Shown here one piece after another: positions 1 through 8,191 of a DNA stretch of 64,000 nt. This DNA is from Sphingobacterium composti. GTDB taxonomy: Bacteria; Bacteroidota; Bacteroidia; Sphingobacteriales; Sphingobacteriaceae. The notes under the pieces were generated by a model, which did no database searches, was not told where the DNA came from, and saw only the letters and a program-made list of their open reading frames with translations. Positions within the stretch are counted from its first letter, which is position 1. Each line of letters opens with the position of its first letter. Both the position numbers and the translations under genes were made by a program. The stretch spans positions 211,959-275,958 of the forward strand of contig NZ_WUQZ01000002.1 in the NCBI RefSeq assembly GCF_009829075.1. Reading direction: 5' to 3'.

Positions 1-21
1 TTCTTAGTTGATCCAAACTAA
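1..21 (+). CDS. accB: Biotin carboxyl carrier protein AccB, last 6 codons (partial)
   Basis: Frame 1 reads FLVDPN followed by TAA at 19-21, and the gene runs off the left edge. An ending of this kind is what I would expect for the biotin-attachment domain of AccB, and accC begins 82 bp downstream, the usual accB-accC order. Only six residues are visible, so the identity rests mostly on context. Confidence 0.45.
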   Translation, partial: FLVDPN

Positions 22-26
22 TCTCT

Positions 27-48
27 AGCTGCCATTGTGCAGCTTTTT
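27..48 (+). terminator. Short hairpin between accB and accC
   Basis: A perfect 6-bp inverted repeat (AGCTGC at 27-32, GCAGCT at 39-44, 6-nt loop) is followed by four more T residues. It is short and may only partly terminate, which would let accB be made in excess of accC. Weak call. Confidence 0.3.
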
Positions 49-103
49 GAGTTTAATTAGATACTATTTTATATAGTACAATTGGTGTATTAAGTCATTA
101 CAT

Positions 104-1465
104 ATGTTCAAAAAAATATTAATAGCAAATAGAGGGGAAATCGCTCTACGAATCATCCGCACATGTCGTGAGATGGGTATCAAGAGTGTAGCTGTATATT
201 CTACAGCAGACAAAGATAGTTTGCATGTTCGTTTTGCAGATGAAGCGGTATGTATCGGCCCTCCAGCAAGTAAAGATTCTTATTTAAATATTCCTAATAT
301 CATCTCGGCCGCAGAACTGACAAATGCAGATGCAATACATCCCGGATACGGATTTTTGTCTGAGAATGCTAAATTCTCTGCTATATGTGCGGAGTACGGT
401 ATCAAATTCATTGGTGCTACTGCAGATCAAATCGAGAAAATGGGTGATAAAGCTTCAGCTAAGGAAACAATGAAAAAAGCTGGAGTACCTACAGTACCTG
501 GATCAGATGGTCTTGTGCCAGATGTAAAAACAGGTATCAAATTGGCTAACGAAATTGGTTATCCTGTGATCATCAAAGCTACTGCAGGCGGTGGTGGTCG
601 CGGAATGCGCATCATTTGGAAAGATGAAGATTTTGAATCCAACTGGGATTCGGCACGCCAAGAATCAGCTGCAGCATTTGGTAATGATGGTATTTATTTA
701 GAAAAATACGTTGAAGAACCTCGCCACATTGAAATCCAAGTAATAGGAGATCAATATGGCAAAGTATGTCACCTTTCAGAGCGTGATTGTTCCATCCAAC
801 GTCGTCATCAAAAATTAGTTGAAGAAGCTCCTTCTCCATTCATAACACCAGAATTGCGTGAGAAAATGGGTGAAGCTGCTATAAAAGGTGCTACAGCCGT
901 AAATTACGAAGGAGCTGGAACAATTGAGTTCTTGGTGGACAAACACCGCAACTTCTACTTTATGGAAATGAATACACGTATTCAAGTTGAGCATCCAGTG
1001 ACGGAAGAGGTTATTAACTTCGACTTGATCAAAGAACAAATAAAAGTTGCTGCAGGTATTCCTATTTCAGGAAAAAGCTACGAGCCTACTATGCATTCTA
1101 TAGAATGTCGTATTAATGCGGAGGATCCATTTAATAATTTCCGTCCTTCTCCAGGTAAAATCACTAATTTTCACTCACCAGGAGGCCATGGTGTTCGTGT
1201 AGATACACACGTGTATGCTGGATATACTATTCCACCAAACTACGACTCCATGATAGCTAAATTAATCTGTACTGCACAGACTCGTGAAGAAGCTATTGCG
1301 ACAATGGAAAGAGCATTAAGCGAATTTGTAATAGAAGGTATTAAAACTACTATTCCATTGCATTTGAGATTGATGCGTGATCCAAACTTCAGAGCAGGTA
1401 ATTTTACGACAAAATTTATGGAAACTTTTGACCTTTCGGAATACCCGGAAGAAGACGAAGCGTAA
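104..1465 (+). CDS. accC: Biotin carboxylase, acetyl-CoA carboxylase subunit
   Basis: ATP-dependent carboxylation of the biotin on AccB, the first half-reaction of acetyl-CoA carboxylase in fatty acid synthesis; cytosolic. The protein has 453 residues (E. coli AccC 449). It shows the N-terminal biotin carboxylase domain starting [14 protein letters not shown], the ATP-grasp glycine loop GGGGRG at about 162-167, and the catalytic segment [11 protein letters not shown] with E288, N290 and R292, the same numbering as in E. coli. The C-terminal biotin carboxylase domain is present and there is no fused BCCP or carboxyltransferase, so this is the single-function subunit. A strong terminator follows immediately. 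A propionyl-CoA or pyruvate carboxylase subunit is the main alternative, but size and the likely accB neighbour favour AccC. Confidence 0.93.
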   Translation: MFKKILIANRGEIALRIIRTCREMGIKSVAVYSTADKDSLHVRFADEAVCIGPPASKDSYLNIPNIISAAELTNADAIHPGYGFLSENAKFSAICAEYGIKFIGATADQIEKMGDKASAKETMKKAGVPTVPGSDGLVPDVKTGIKLANEIGYPVIIKATAGGGGRGMRIIWKDEDFESNWDSARQESAAAFGNDGIYLEKYVEEPRHIEIQVIGDQYGKVCHLSERDCSIQRRHQKLVEEAPSPFITPELREKMGEAAIKGATAVNYEGAGTIEFLVDKHRNFYFMEMNTRIQVEHPVTEEVINFDLIKEQIKVAAGIPISGKSYEPTMHSIECRINAEDPFNNFRPSPGKITNFHSPGGHGVRVDTHVYAGYTIPPNYDSMIAKLICTAQTREEAIATMERALSEFVIEGIKTTIPLHLRLMRDPNFRAGNFTTKFMETFDLSEYPEEDEA

Positions 1466-1487
1466 AAATTTTGTTTTGATATTAAAT

Positions 1488-1520
1488 AATACCATTCTTA
1501 TCCCAAAGAATGGTATTTTT
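1488..1520 (+). terminator. Rho-independent terminator after accC
   Basis: Perfect 12-bp stem, AATACCATTCTT (1488-1499) with AAGAATGGTATT (1506-1517), 6-nt loop, ending in a T run. It lies 22 bp after the accC stop and before tatC. Confidence 0.85.
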
Positions 1521-1537
1521 GTTTACGTTACTTATAA

Positions 1538-2410
1538 ATGCATATGTCAAATAAAAAACTCATAGAGGCTATAAAGAATAAAGGGAAAACTTTAGAAGCA
1601 GAAATGTCATTTTTCGAACATCTCGAGGTATTGAGGTGGCACATTATTAGATCCGTAATCGCAATTTTTGTATTTGCAATACTTTCTTTTACATTCTATG
1701 ATTTTGTTTTCAACCAAATCATTATGGGGCCCAAGAATTTAGATTTTTGGACATACCGTATGATGTGCAAGGTTGGTGATTTGATGAATTTAGATGGTTT
1801 TTGTGTTGAGAAAATTCCCTTCAATATTATTAATACCGAAATAGCAGGACAATTTATGCTGCAAATCAATTCTTGTCTATTGATGGCTGTAGCAATGGGA
1901 TTTCCATATTTACTGTTTGAGATTTGGCTTTTTATTAAGCCTGCGCTGACAGAGGTAGAACGTAAATCGGCTAGTGGTTTTGTATTTTACGCTACTATAT
2001 TATTCGCTATTGGTGCCCTATTTGGTTACTACATAGTTGTGCCTTTATCGATTAACTTCTTAGCCAATGTATCTTTAAGTGCAGAGATCACTAATCAGAT
2101 TAAAATTGATTCGTATCTTTCTACGATAGCAACTTTAACATTAGGGTGTGGAATTATTTTCTTACTCCCAATTTTGATCTTTATTTTATCAAAATTAGGA
2201 TTAATGACTCCACAATTTATGCGCGCTAGTAGACGTTATGCTGTTGTCATTATATTAATTATTGCAGCAATTATAACACCAACTGCTGATATTATTACAT
2301 TGTTAACAGTAAGTGCGCCAATGTTTATCTTGTATGAATTAAGCATCTCGGTATCGGCAAACGTACAGCGCAAAAGAGAATTAAAAGAAAAACAATTTTA
2401 TAATAACTAA
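1538..2410 (+). CDS. tatC: Sec-independent protein translocase subunit TatC
   Basis: Integral inner-membrane receptor of the twin-arginine pathway, which exports folded proteins. 290 residues with about six hydrophobic segments. The N-terminal cytoplasmic signature MSFFEHLEVLRWHII matches the conserved TatC segment that contacts the RR signal peptide. The loop after the first membrane segment is longer than in E. coli TatC, which I recall as common in Bacteroidota. The chosen ATG at 1538 is followed by a second ATG at 1544, which could be the real start. No tatA is adjacent. A likely client with an SRRNFLK signal is encoded in this window at 14024. rpiB follows after 11 bp, probably co-transcribed. 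Confidence 0.93.
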   Translation: MHMSNKKLIEAIKNKGKTLEAEMSFFEHLEVLRWHIIRSVIAIFVFAILSFTFYDFVFNQIIMGPKNLDFWTYRMMCKVGDLMNLDGFCVEKIPFNIINTEIAGQFMLQINSCLLMAVAMGFPYLLFEIWLFIKPALTEVERKSASGFVFYATILFAIGALFGYYIVVPLSINFLANVSLSAEITNQIKIDSYLSTIATLTLGCGIIFLLPILIFILSKLGLMTPQFMRASRRYAVVIILIIAAIITPTADIITLLTVSAPMFILYELSISVSANVQRKRELKEKQFYNN

Positions 2411-2421
2411 TATATAATACT

Positions 2422-2853
2422 ATGAAAATTGCAATAGGTAGCGATCACGCAGGTGTAGAATACAAAGCGGCTTTAGTGGACATGTTGAAAAAACAAGGAC
2501 ATGAAGTAAAAGATTTTGGTCCATCTACAGCTGATTCTGTTGATTATCCCGACTACGCACACCCAGTAGCTTCTTCTGTTGAAAATCAAGAAAACGAATT
2601 AGGCATTTTGATTTGTGGTAGTGCAAATGGTGTAGCTATTACAGCTAACAAACATCAAGGAATCCGTGCAGCTATCGCATGGCAGAATGAAATTGCTGCG
2701 TTAGCACGTCAACACAATAATGCAAATGTATTATGTATTCCAGCACGCTTTATTGATTTAGACTTAGCTAAAAAAATTACGAATACATTTATTACTACTG
2801 AATTCGAAGGTGGTAGACACGCAAATCGTGTGAACAAAATTTCATGTGCATAA
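2422..2853 (+). CDS. rpiB: Ribose 5-phosphate isomerase B
   Basis: Interconverts ribose 5-phosphate and ribulose 5-phosphate in the pentose phosphate pathway. 143 residues, the usual RpiB length. SDHAG near the N-terminus holds the substrate-binding residues, and ICGSANGV contains Cys65, which corresponds to the catalytic Cys of E. coli RpiB. It belongs to the RpiB/LacAB family; single-gene context and motifs favour RpiB over a LacA or LacB subunit. It lies 11 bp after tatC and is followed 17 bp later by the peptidase start. Confidence 0.92.
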   Translation: MKIAIGSDHAGVEYKAALVDMLKKQGHEVKDFGPSTADSVDYPDYAHPVASSVENQENELGILICGSANGVAITANKHQGIRAAIAWQNEIAALARQHNNANVLCIPARFIDLDLAKKITNTFITTEFEGGRHANRVNKISCA

Positions 2854-2870
2854 CTATAATAAACCATACT

Positions 2871-4457
2871 ATGAGAAAAATCTTATCCTTACTTTTTATT
2901 TTGCCCTACGCTTACAGTTGTTCAGTAGCGCAAAATCCCACCAAGTATGCGAACTTAATCACTGAAGAATCATCAAAAGAATATTTGACAACACTAGCAA
3001 GCAAAGAATTTGCTGGTAGAGGAACTGGTCAAGAGGGTGGCAAAAAAACCGTAAAATATATTGAGGAGCAATTCAAATCTTTTGGTCTTCAGCCCATAGT
3101 AAATGGTTCCTATTACCAAAATGTACCCTTATTACAAACATTGTACAAAGTTGATTCATTTTCGTTAGGAAATCAAAATTTGGTATATGGTCAAAATTTT
3201 TATGTGCAAGGAGATAATAGCATCTCTACTTTCGATGCGAATGAGATAGTATTTGTAGGTTATGGTATTCAAGATGATAAATTCAACGAATTAAAGAATA
3301 CGGATATTTCTGGCAAAGTAGTTTTAGTTATCAACGAAGGTGAACCGGTAAATGCGCAAGGTAATTCAATAATTACGGGAACTGCTACCAAATCTACGTG
3401 GTCTACAAGTCGTTTCAAAAGACTCCAAGAGCTGATGAAGTTAAATCCAAAATTAATTCTGGCAGCAGGATCACAAAATGAGGAAATGATAAAACGCATG
3501 AATAATCGTGGAATGATGGGTCGTGTATCCTTGGATAAAGGCATCGCAAATCAAAATCAACGCGTTTCGATTCCTGTCGTTCATATCAAAAATTCATTGG
3601 CGGATCAACTGTTGGCACAGTCAAACACAACAGTAGCAAAATTCAAAGCGAATACTATATCTAACCCAGGTCAACCACAAGTTATCAAAAGCACAGTAAA
3701 TGCCTCTATGGGCGTTACCAGTGTCAAAATTAGCGATCCTAACGTTATTGGTTATATCGAAGGTACTGATCTTAAAGATGAGGTAGTGGTCGTATGTGGA
3801 CACTGGGATCACGATGGAATTTTACCTGATGGAACATATTTCCCTGGCGCAGATGACAACGGCTCGGGTACAGTAGGTGTTGTAGAAATTGCTAAAGCTT
3901 TTGCTAAGGCCAAAAAAGAAGGTAAAGGTCCTCGTCGTAGCATATTATTCATTGCATTGGCCGCAGAAGAAAAAGGCTTATTAGGATCACAATATTATGT
4001 TGAGAATCCAATTATTCCTTTGACACAAACTGTTGCTTGTATAAATATTGATATGATTGGTCGTATTGATGATAAGCATTTGAACGGTGACCATAACTAT
4101 ATCCACGTAATTGGTGTGAATAAATTAAGTACAGATTTAAAACCAATCGTAGAAAAAGCAAACACGGATACGAAAATGAAATTGGATTACGATTATGATC
4201 ATCCAGAAGAACCAATGCGTTTGTATTACCGTTCGGATCATTATAATTTCGCGAAGAATGGGATTCCATCCTTATTCTTTTTCTCTGGATTGCACCCACA
4301 CTACCATACGCCAGAAGATACAATTGACAAGATTGACTTCCCAATGATGGTAAAACGTGAAAAATTGATTTTCTATACAACTTGGGAAATAGCGAATAGA
4401 GATAAAAAACCTATAGTTGATATGTCTCTTGAAGAAGCACAAGGTACAGGAAGATAG
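2871..4457 (+). CDS. M28-family zinc aminopeptidase with inserted PA-like domain, exported
   Basis: Predicted secreted metallopeptidase of 528 residues. I prefer ATG 2871 over the upstream ATG at 2844, which overlaps rpiB, because 2871 gives a clean signal peptide (MRKILSLLFILPYAYSC); the Cys could be lipidated but the lipobox is weak. The M28 zinc ligands are all visible, in residues from this start: His311 in GHWDHDG, Asp328 in GADDNGSG, the Glu pair 366-367 in AAEEKGLLGS, Asp394 in DMIGR and a His near 479 in HYHTPEDT. Residues about 120-280 form a PA-like insert. It probably trims peptides in the periplasm or at the cell surface. The exact substrate cannot be read from the sequence. Confidence 0.88.
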   Translation: MRKILSLLFILPYAYSCSVAQNPTKYANLITEESSKEYLTTLASKEFAGRGTGQEGGKKTVKYIEEQFKSFGLQPIVNGSYYQNVPLLQTLYKVDSFSLGNQNLVYGQNFYVQGDNSISTFDANEIVFVGYGIQDDKFNELKNTDISGKVVLVINEGEPVNAQGNSIITGTATKSTWSTSRFKRLQELMKLNPKLILAAGSQNEEMIKRMNNRGMMGRVSLDKGIANQNQRVSIPVVHIKNSLADQLLAQSNTTVAKFKANTISNPGQPQVIKSTVNASMGVTSVKISDPNVIGYIEGTDLKDEVVVVCGHWDHDGILPDGTYFPGADDNGSGTVGVVEIAKAFAKAKKEGKGPRRSILFIALAAEEKGLLGSQYYVENPIIPLTQTVACINIDMIGRIDDKHLNGDHNYIHVIGVNKLSTDLKPIVEKANTDTKMKLDYDYDHPEEPMRLYYRSDHYNFAKNGIPSLFFFSGLHPHYHTPEDTIDKIDFPMMVKREKLIFYTTWEIANRDKKPIVDMSLEEAQGTGR

Positions 4458-4474
4458 TATTAAATATAAATAGT

Positions 4475-4511
4475 AAAAAGTCCATTTGAAATTATTTCAA
4501 ATGGACTTTTC
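4475..4511 (+). terminator. Terminator after the M28 peptidase gene
   Basis: 15-bp perfect stem (4476-4490 with 4496-4510) around a 5-nt loop, rich in A on the left and T on the right, starting about 18 bp after the stop codon. Confidence 0.85.
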
Positions 4512-4615
4512 CGTTTTCACACAAAGCCTTATTATGTTAATTAAAAGTTAAAAAACATTTATTGACATATTTTAACGTTTAATAAAAATATTTTAGTGTT
4601 ATTAACCGATTAATT

Positions 4616-7303
4616 ATGAGGCATTTTCTCTTAACACTAATCTCCTTTTTGATGATTGGGCAACTAGTTGCACAAAATAAAGGTAAAATTACAGGGCATG
4701 TTTTAGACGCTGAAAATAAGCCCTTATCCAAAGCAACTATCTCTATTATTAATACTAAAGATTCCACTGTGTTGTCTTATTCACTTTCGGACGACAAAGG
4801 AAAATTTGAATTTATAAAGCTACCAATTCAAACAAAACTAAATTTATTCATTACACATATCAATGCCGAAACGTTTCAAAAAGATTTTGAAATTGACAAC
4901 GGTCTGGAAATAGATTTTGGTAATATTCTATTGGGTGGAAAATCTATTGATGAGGTGGTTATCATAGCTGCTCCTCCTGTAAGAATGAATAACGATACTT
5001 TGGAATATAATGCAGACTATTTTAAAACAAGACCAAACGCCAATGTAGAAGAATTATTAAAAGAATTGCCTGGATTGCAAGTCAACATGGATGGAACAAT
5101 ATATTACCAAGGGAAAGAGGTAAGTCAAGTGAAAGTAAATGGTAAAGATTTTTTCGCAAGTGATTTGCGTATAGCGACGCGTAATCTAGACGCAAGCTTA
5201 GTGAAAACAGTGCAAGTATACCGTGATCGTGGTGAATCGAAAAAAACCGTTGAAAATGAAGATAATCTACCAATTACTATTAATTTGAAATTCAAAAAGG
5301 AATTATTGAAAACAGATTTTGGAAAAGCGTACGCAAGCGGAGGAACTCGCGATAGGTATGAAGCTGGCGCGTTATTTAATACTTTCAGAGATACCTTACA
5401 ATTAAGCTTTATAGGTTATGGAAACAACATTAATCGACAAAGTTTCGACTATAATGAACTGAATCAACATGCTGGGTTAGGTAGATCTGAGAATTATGGA
5501 TTTAATGAGTTTGGAGGACAAAATTATTTTGGACTGGGGAATAATACTGGCTTAGGTTTTAATTTAAACTACGATTGGGGGAAGAAAACCAAGCTCAATG
5601 TGATGTATATGTTCAAAAGGAACAACACATATACTGATTATAATTCATTAAGCAATATGCTGCTTAATAATTATGAAGAAACATCATCATATAGTAGTAA
5701 CGATACTAAAAAAGAGAATCAACACGATATTAACTCCTTATTTAGGCATCGATTTGATACGACGATGTTTGTAGAATTCAAACCAGGGATTACTTTTAGC
5801 AATTATTCATCCCATAATACCGGAAATAGTTACACTTTAAATGCTATTGATTCACTAAATCGCAATTCGTCCAATAACAATGTGAATACAAAAAGAATTT
5901 CCTATGGACATAATCTATACTTTGAAAAACAACTCAATCCTCAACATCTTTTTACATTTACAAATTCTATAGATTATAATTCGAATACGAATAATAATAC
6001 CGATGAAAGCCTCACTAGATTATTCAAAGAAAGTGACGAGAATACAAGTATTTGGAACAATTTAATTGAAAATCGATTAGAAAATAATATTTATTTCACT
6101 ACTAGCTATCAAAATAAAATGATTAAAAAACTGAATTTTGACACCTATTTTACTGCGAGAGGAATTACAAGAAGACCTTTAGAAATACTATATTATAATA
6201 GAAACAATGTTGGCGTAATACATGGTAAAGATTTAGAGAATAGCTATAAACTTAGTACACGTGATTATATATCAGGCATAAAATTTTATTATAAACCAAT
6301 AAAAGATTTAGACATAAATTTTGGTACAGCGTATCAAATCAAATACAATGATTTTGATTTTATCTCAATCAATAGCCAAAGAAATATAAAGAATAGCTAT
6401 TGGCTTCCAAACATTAATATTAGATACAAAAATATAAACGCTAGCTGGTCCAAAGATGTAAGAGATCCAAATGATAATATTCGTACACAAACGTATAATC
6501 TTCATCCTACTTCAACACACTTGCCATCACTTGATTTTGATCCAGAAGTGACCCAAAACATTTCATTAAACTTTAACAAATACAATCAAAAAATTCAATT
6601 TGGGTCCCATTGGAATGTGAACTATGTAGATAAATCTGTGGGATATCGCTCTTGGATGGTTCCAAATACAGGACATTATACCACTCAGGCATATCAAAGT
6701 GGTTCGACCTATAATTTTAATGGTAGTTTTTATTTTAGATATAATCTCAAAGGTTCTAAGAATTGGCAATATTACATTTCTTCTTCACCTCATGCATATA
6801 CCTATCAAAATTATAACTCAATAAATAATATAGATAACAAAATAACTCAACTTGGTGCATATTATAATCAAGAAGTTTCTATTACTTGGAAAAACACAAT
6901 AGCTATTGCTCCCAAATATAAGCTCGATATTCGCAAAAACACGAATACTGTGAGGGACAATCCTGACTTTAGAAATTCTACTTATGTAACACATGAAATT
7001 GGCGCTGGGTTAAATATTACTGGAGTAAAACGTTTCAACCTAGAAACAAGTTATTCTTTACAAAATAGAGCAAGTGGGATGAATGAGCGTAATAACTTCC
7101 ATATTATAAATACTTCATTGTATTACAATCTTAAAAATAATTCACAATTGAAACTTACAGGCTTCGATATCTTAAATCAAAATAATGCAACATATTGGGG
7201 AACATTTGGAAATAGAACGCATTTTACTAACAGTATTGTATTAAGACAATATTTTCTGTTAGGCTATATCCACAAATTCAATATTTCTAAAACAAAAGAA
7301 TAA
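4616..7303 (+). CDS. Outer-membrane beta-barrel protein, TonB-receptor-like (CarboxypepD_reg/plug/barrel)
   Basis: 895 residues. A Sec signal peptide (MRHFLLTLISFLMIG...VAQ) is followed by a carboxypeptidase-regulatory-like Ig domain (about 23-105) and a plug-like segment (about 118-225) with VEELLKELPG and VNGKDFF. The rest is a long Asn/Tyr-rich beta-barrel. This is the 'outer membrane beta-barrel family' related to TonB-dependent receptors; I see no clear TonB box. It is a paralogue of the 906-residue protein at 42924-45644 (compare the VE-LLK-LPG and V-VDG-FF plug motifs). A TTG (4563-4565) and a TATTTTAG (4589-4596) upstream make a weak promoter. The substrate is unknown. It is convergent with the BlaR1/BlaI operon and shares its terminator hairpin. 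Confidence 0.8.
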   Translation: MRHFLLTLISFLMIGQLVAQNKGKITGHVLDAENKPLSKATISIINTKDSTVLSYSLSDDKGKFEFIKLPIQTKLNLFITHINAETFQKDFEIDNGLEIDFGNILLGGKSIDEVVIIAAPPVRMNNDTLEYNADYFKTRPNANVEELLKELPGLQVNMDGTIYYQGKEVSQVKVNGKDFFASDLRIATRNLDASLVKTVQVYRDRGESKKTVENEDNLPITINLKFKKELLKTDFGKAYASGGTRDRYEAGALFNTFRDTLQLSFIGYGNNINRQSFDYNELNQHAGLGRSENYGFNEFGGQNYFGLGNNTGLGFNLNYDWGKKTKLNVMYMFKRNNTYTDYNSLSNMLLNNYEETSSYSSNDTKKENQHDINSLFRHRFDTTMFVEFKPGITFSNYSSHNTGNSYTLNAIDSLNRNSSNNNVNTKRISYGHNLYFEKQLNPQHLFTFTNSIDYNSNTNNNTDESLTRLFKESDENTSIWNNLIENRLENNIYFTTSYQNKMIKKLNFDTYFTARGITRRPLEILYYNRNNVGVIHGKDLENSYKLSTRDYISGIKFYYKPIKDLDINFGTAYQIKYNDFDFISINSQRNIKNSYWLPNINIRYKNINASWSKDVRDPNDNIRTQTYNLHPTSTHLPSLDFDPEVTQNISLNFNKYNQKIQFGSHWNVNYVDKSVGYRSWMVPNTGHYTTQAYQSGSTYNFNGSFYFRYNLKGSKNWQYYISSSPHAYTYQNYNSINNIDNKITQLGAYYNQEVSITWKNTIAIAPKYKLDIRKNTNTVRDNPDFRNSTYVTHEIGAGLNITGVKRFNLETSYSLQNRASGMNERNNFHIINTSLYYNLKNNSQLKLTGFDILNQNNATYWGTFGNRTHFTNSIVLRQYFLLGYIHKFNISKTKE

Positions 7304-7332
7304 AGCTAAATTAATTCTAGCTTTATTCTTTT
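7294..7332. terminator. Bidirectional terminator shared by convergent genes
   Basis: Perfect 15-bp inverted repeat, 7294-7308 with 7318-7332, 9-nt loop, A-rich left and T-rich right so that it works on both strands. The stop codons of both flanking genes (TAA at 7301-7303 and, on the minus strand, at 7333-7331) lie in or at the edge of the stem. Confidence 0.85.
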
Positions 7333-8185
7333 AGATCTTTACTTGTAATGTATCTCGGTGAATTGTCTTAAACATTTCATCTTGGTAATCCAAAAAATAT
7401 CGATTAGGAAGTAGTTTGACTTTTATTTTTTCTTCCTTCTGTTTTGCGTCCAGAAGATGGAAATAATTGATTCCAGTTTCAGTCTCATATTCGGCAAAAA
7501 GTTTTAAATAAACTTTCCTTTTGGTATTTTGAATGGCTGATGGAATAACAATTTCTGTATGTACCGCATCATCTGTATTGTTCTCTGCTATCACCCAATT
7601 TCTTCGAAATTGCTGTTGTATACTGTCTTGTAGATTTATTGTATTAATCTTGGCGAGGTAATCGAATTTGCAAAATTTACAATCGAGATGCTCTTCACTA
7701 CTGATATAATAAACCAAACTTAACATCTTAGTATTATTATCAAAGAGAATCGATACTTGACGAATATCTAATCTTCCTAATTCAAAATCCTTCTGATAAT
7801 AAAATTGATTTTTATCCACTTCTTTCTTTTCAAAACCATCAATTTTTGGCAAATTCTTTTGATGCAATATTGCCATAAGGTGATAATTCGGCTTATTGTT
7901 TGGCACAGCGGAAAATAGCATATTCGCACCATTCCTTTTCAAACCAATTTTCTTTAACACTTCCTTATCCATGGGATAAAAATCATCAAGTCGAACCCCA
8001 GTTTCACCTCCTCGATACGGATAAAAGTTCATATATGTCCACACATTCATCTTCAATGCAGGATTAAAATATTCATCTACATCATCCACGAATACACTAT
8101 CCTTTGCAAACTTGTAAGAAGAGCACGATAATAATATGGCTAATATTAAATAAGCTGAAGTAAAACATAAAGCCTGTTTTATCAT
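7331..8185 (-). CDS. Putative lipoprotein of unknown function, third gene of the blaI-blaR1-like operon
   Basis: 284 residues. The N-terminus MIKQALCFTSAYLILAILLSCSS is a lipoprotein signal with a Cys at about residue 21, so the protein should be anchored in an envelope membrane. The remainder is soluble with no motif I recognise; a CKFCKFD segment with two Cys lies near residue 170. The start codon lies 6 bp after the stop of the BlaR1-like sensor gene, so it is almost certainly co-transcribed with blaI and the sensor. A role in sensing or in the envelope response is an inference from the operon only. Confidence 0.65.
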   Translation of the reverse strand: MIKQALCFTSAYLILAILLSCSSYKFAKDSVFVDDVDEYFNPALKMNVWTYMNFYPYRGGETGVRLDDFYPMDKEVLKKIGLKRNGANMLFSAVPNNKPNYHLMAILHQKNLPKIDGFEKKEVDKNQFYYQKDFELGRLDIRQVSILFDNNTKMLSLVYYISSEEHLDCKFCKFDYLAKINTINLQDSIQQQFRRNWVIAENNTDDAVHTEIVIPSAIQNTKRKVYLKLFAEYETETGINYFHLLDAKQKEEKIKVKLLPNRYFLDYQDEMFKTIHRDTLQVKI

Positions 8186-8191
8186 TATTTG

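Noticed and set aside
1377..1565. 62-codon plus-strand frame spanning the accC end and tatC start
   Set aside because: It crosses a strong terminator and overlaps two real genes in other frames.
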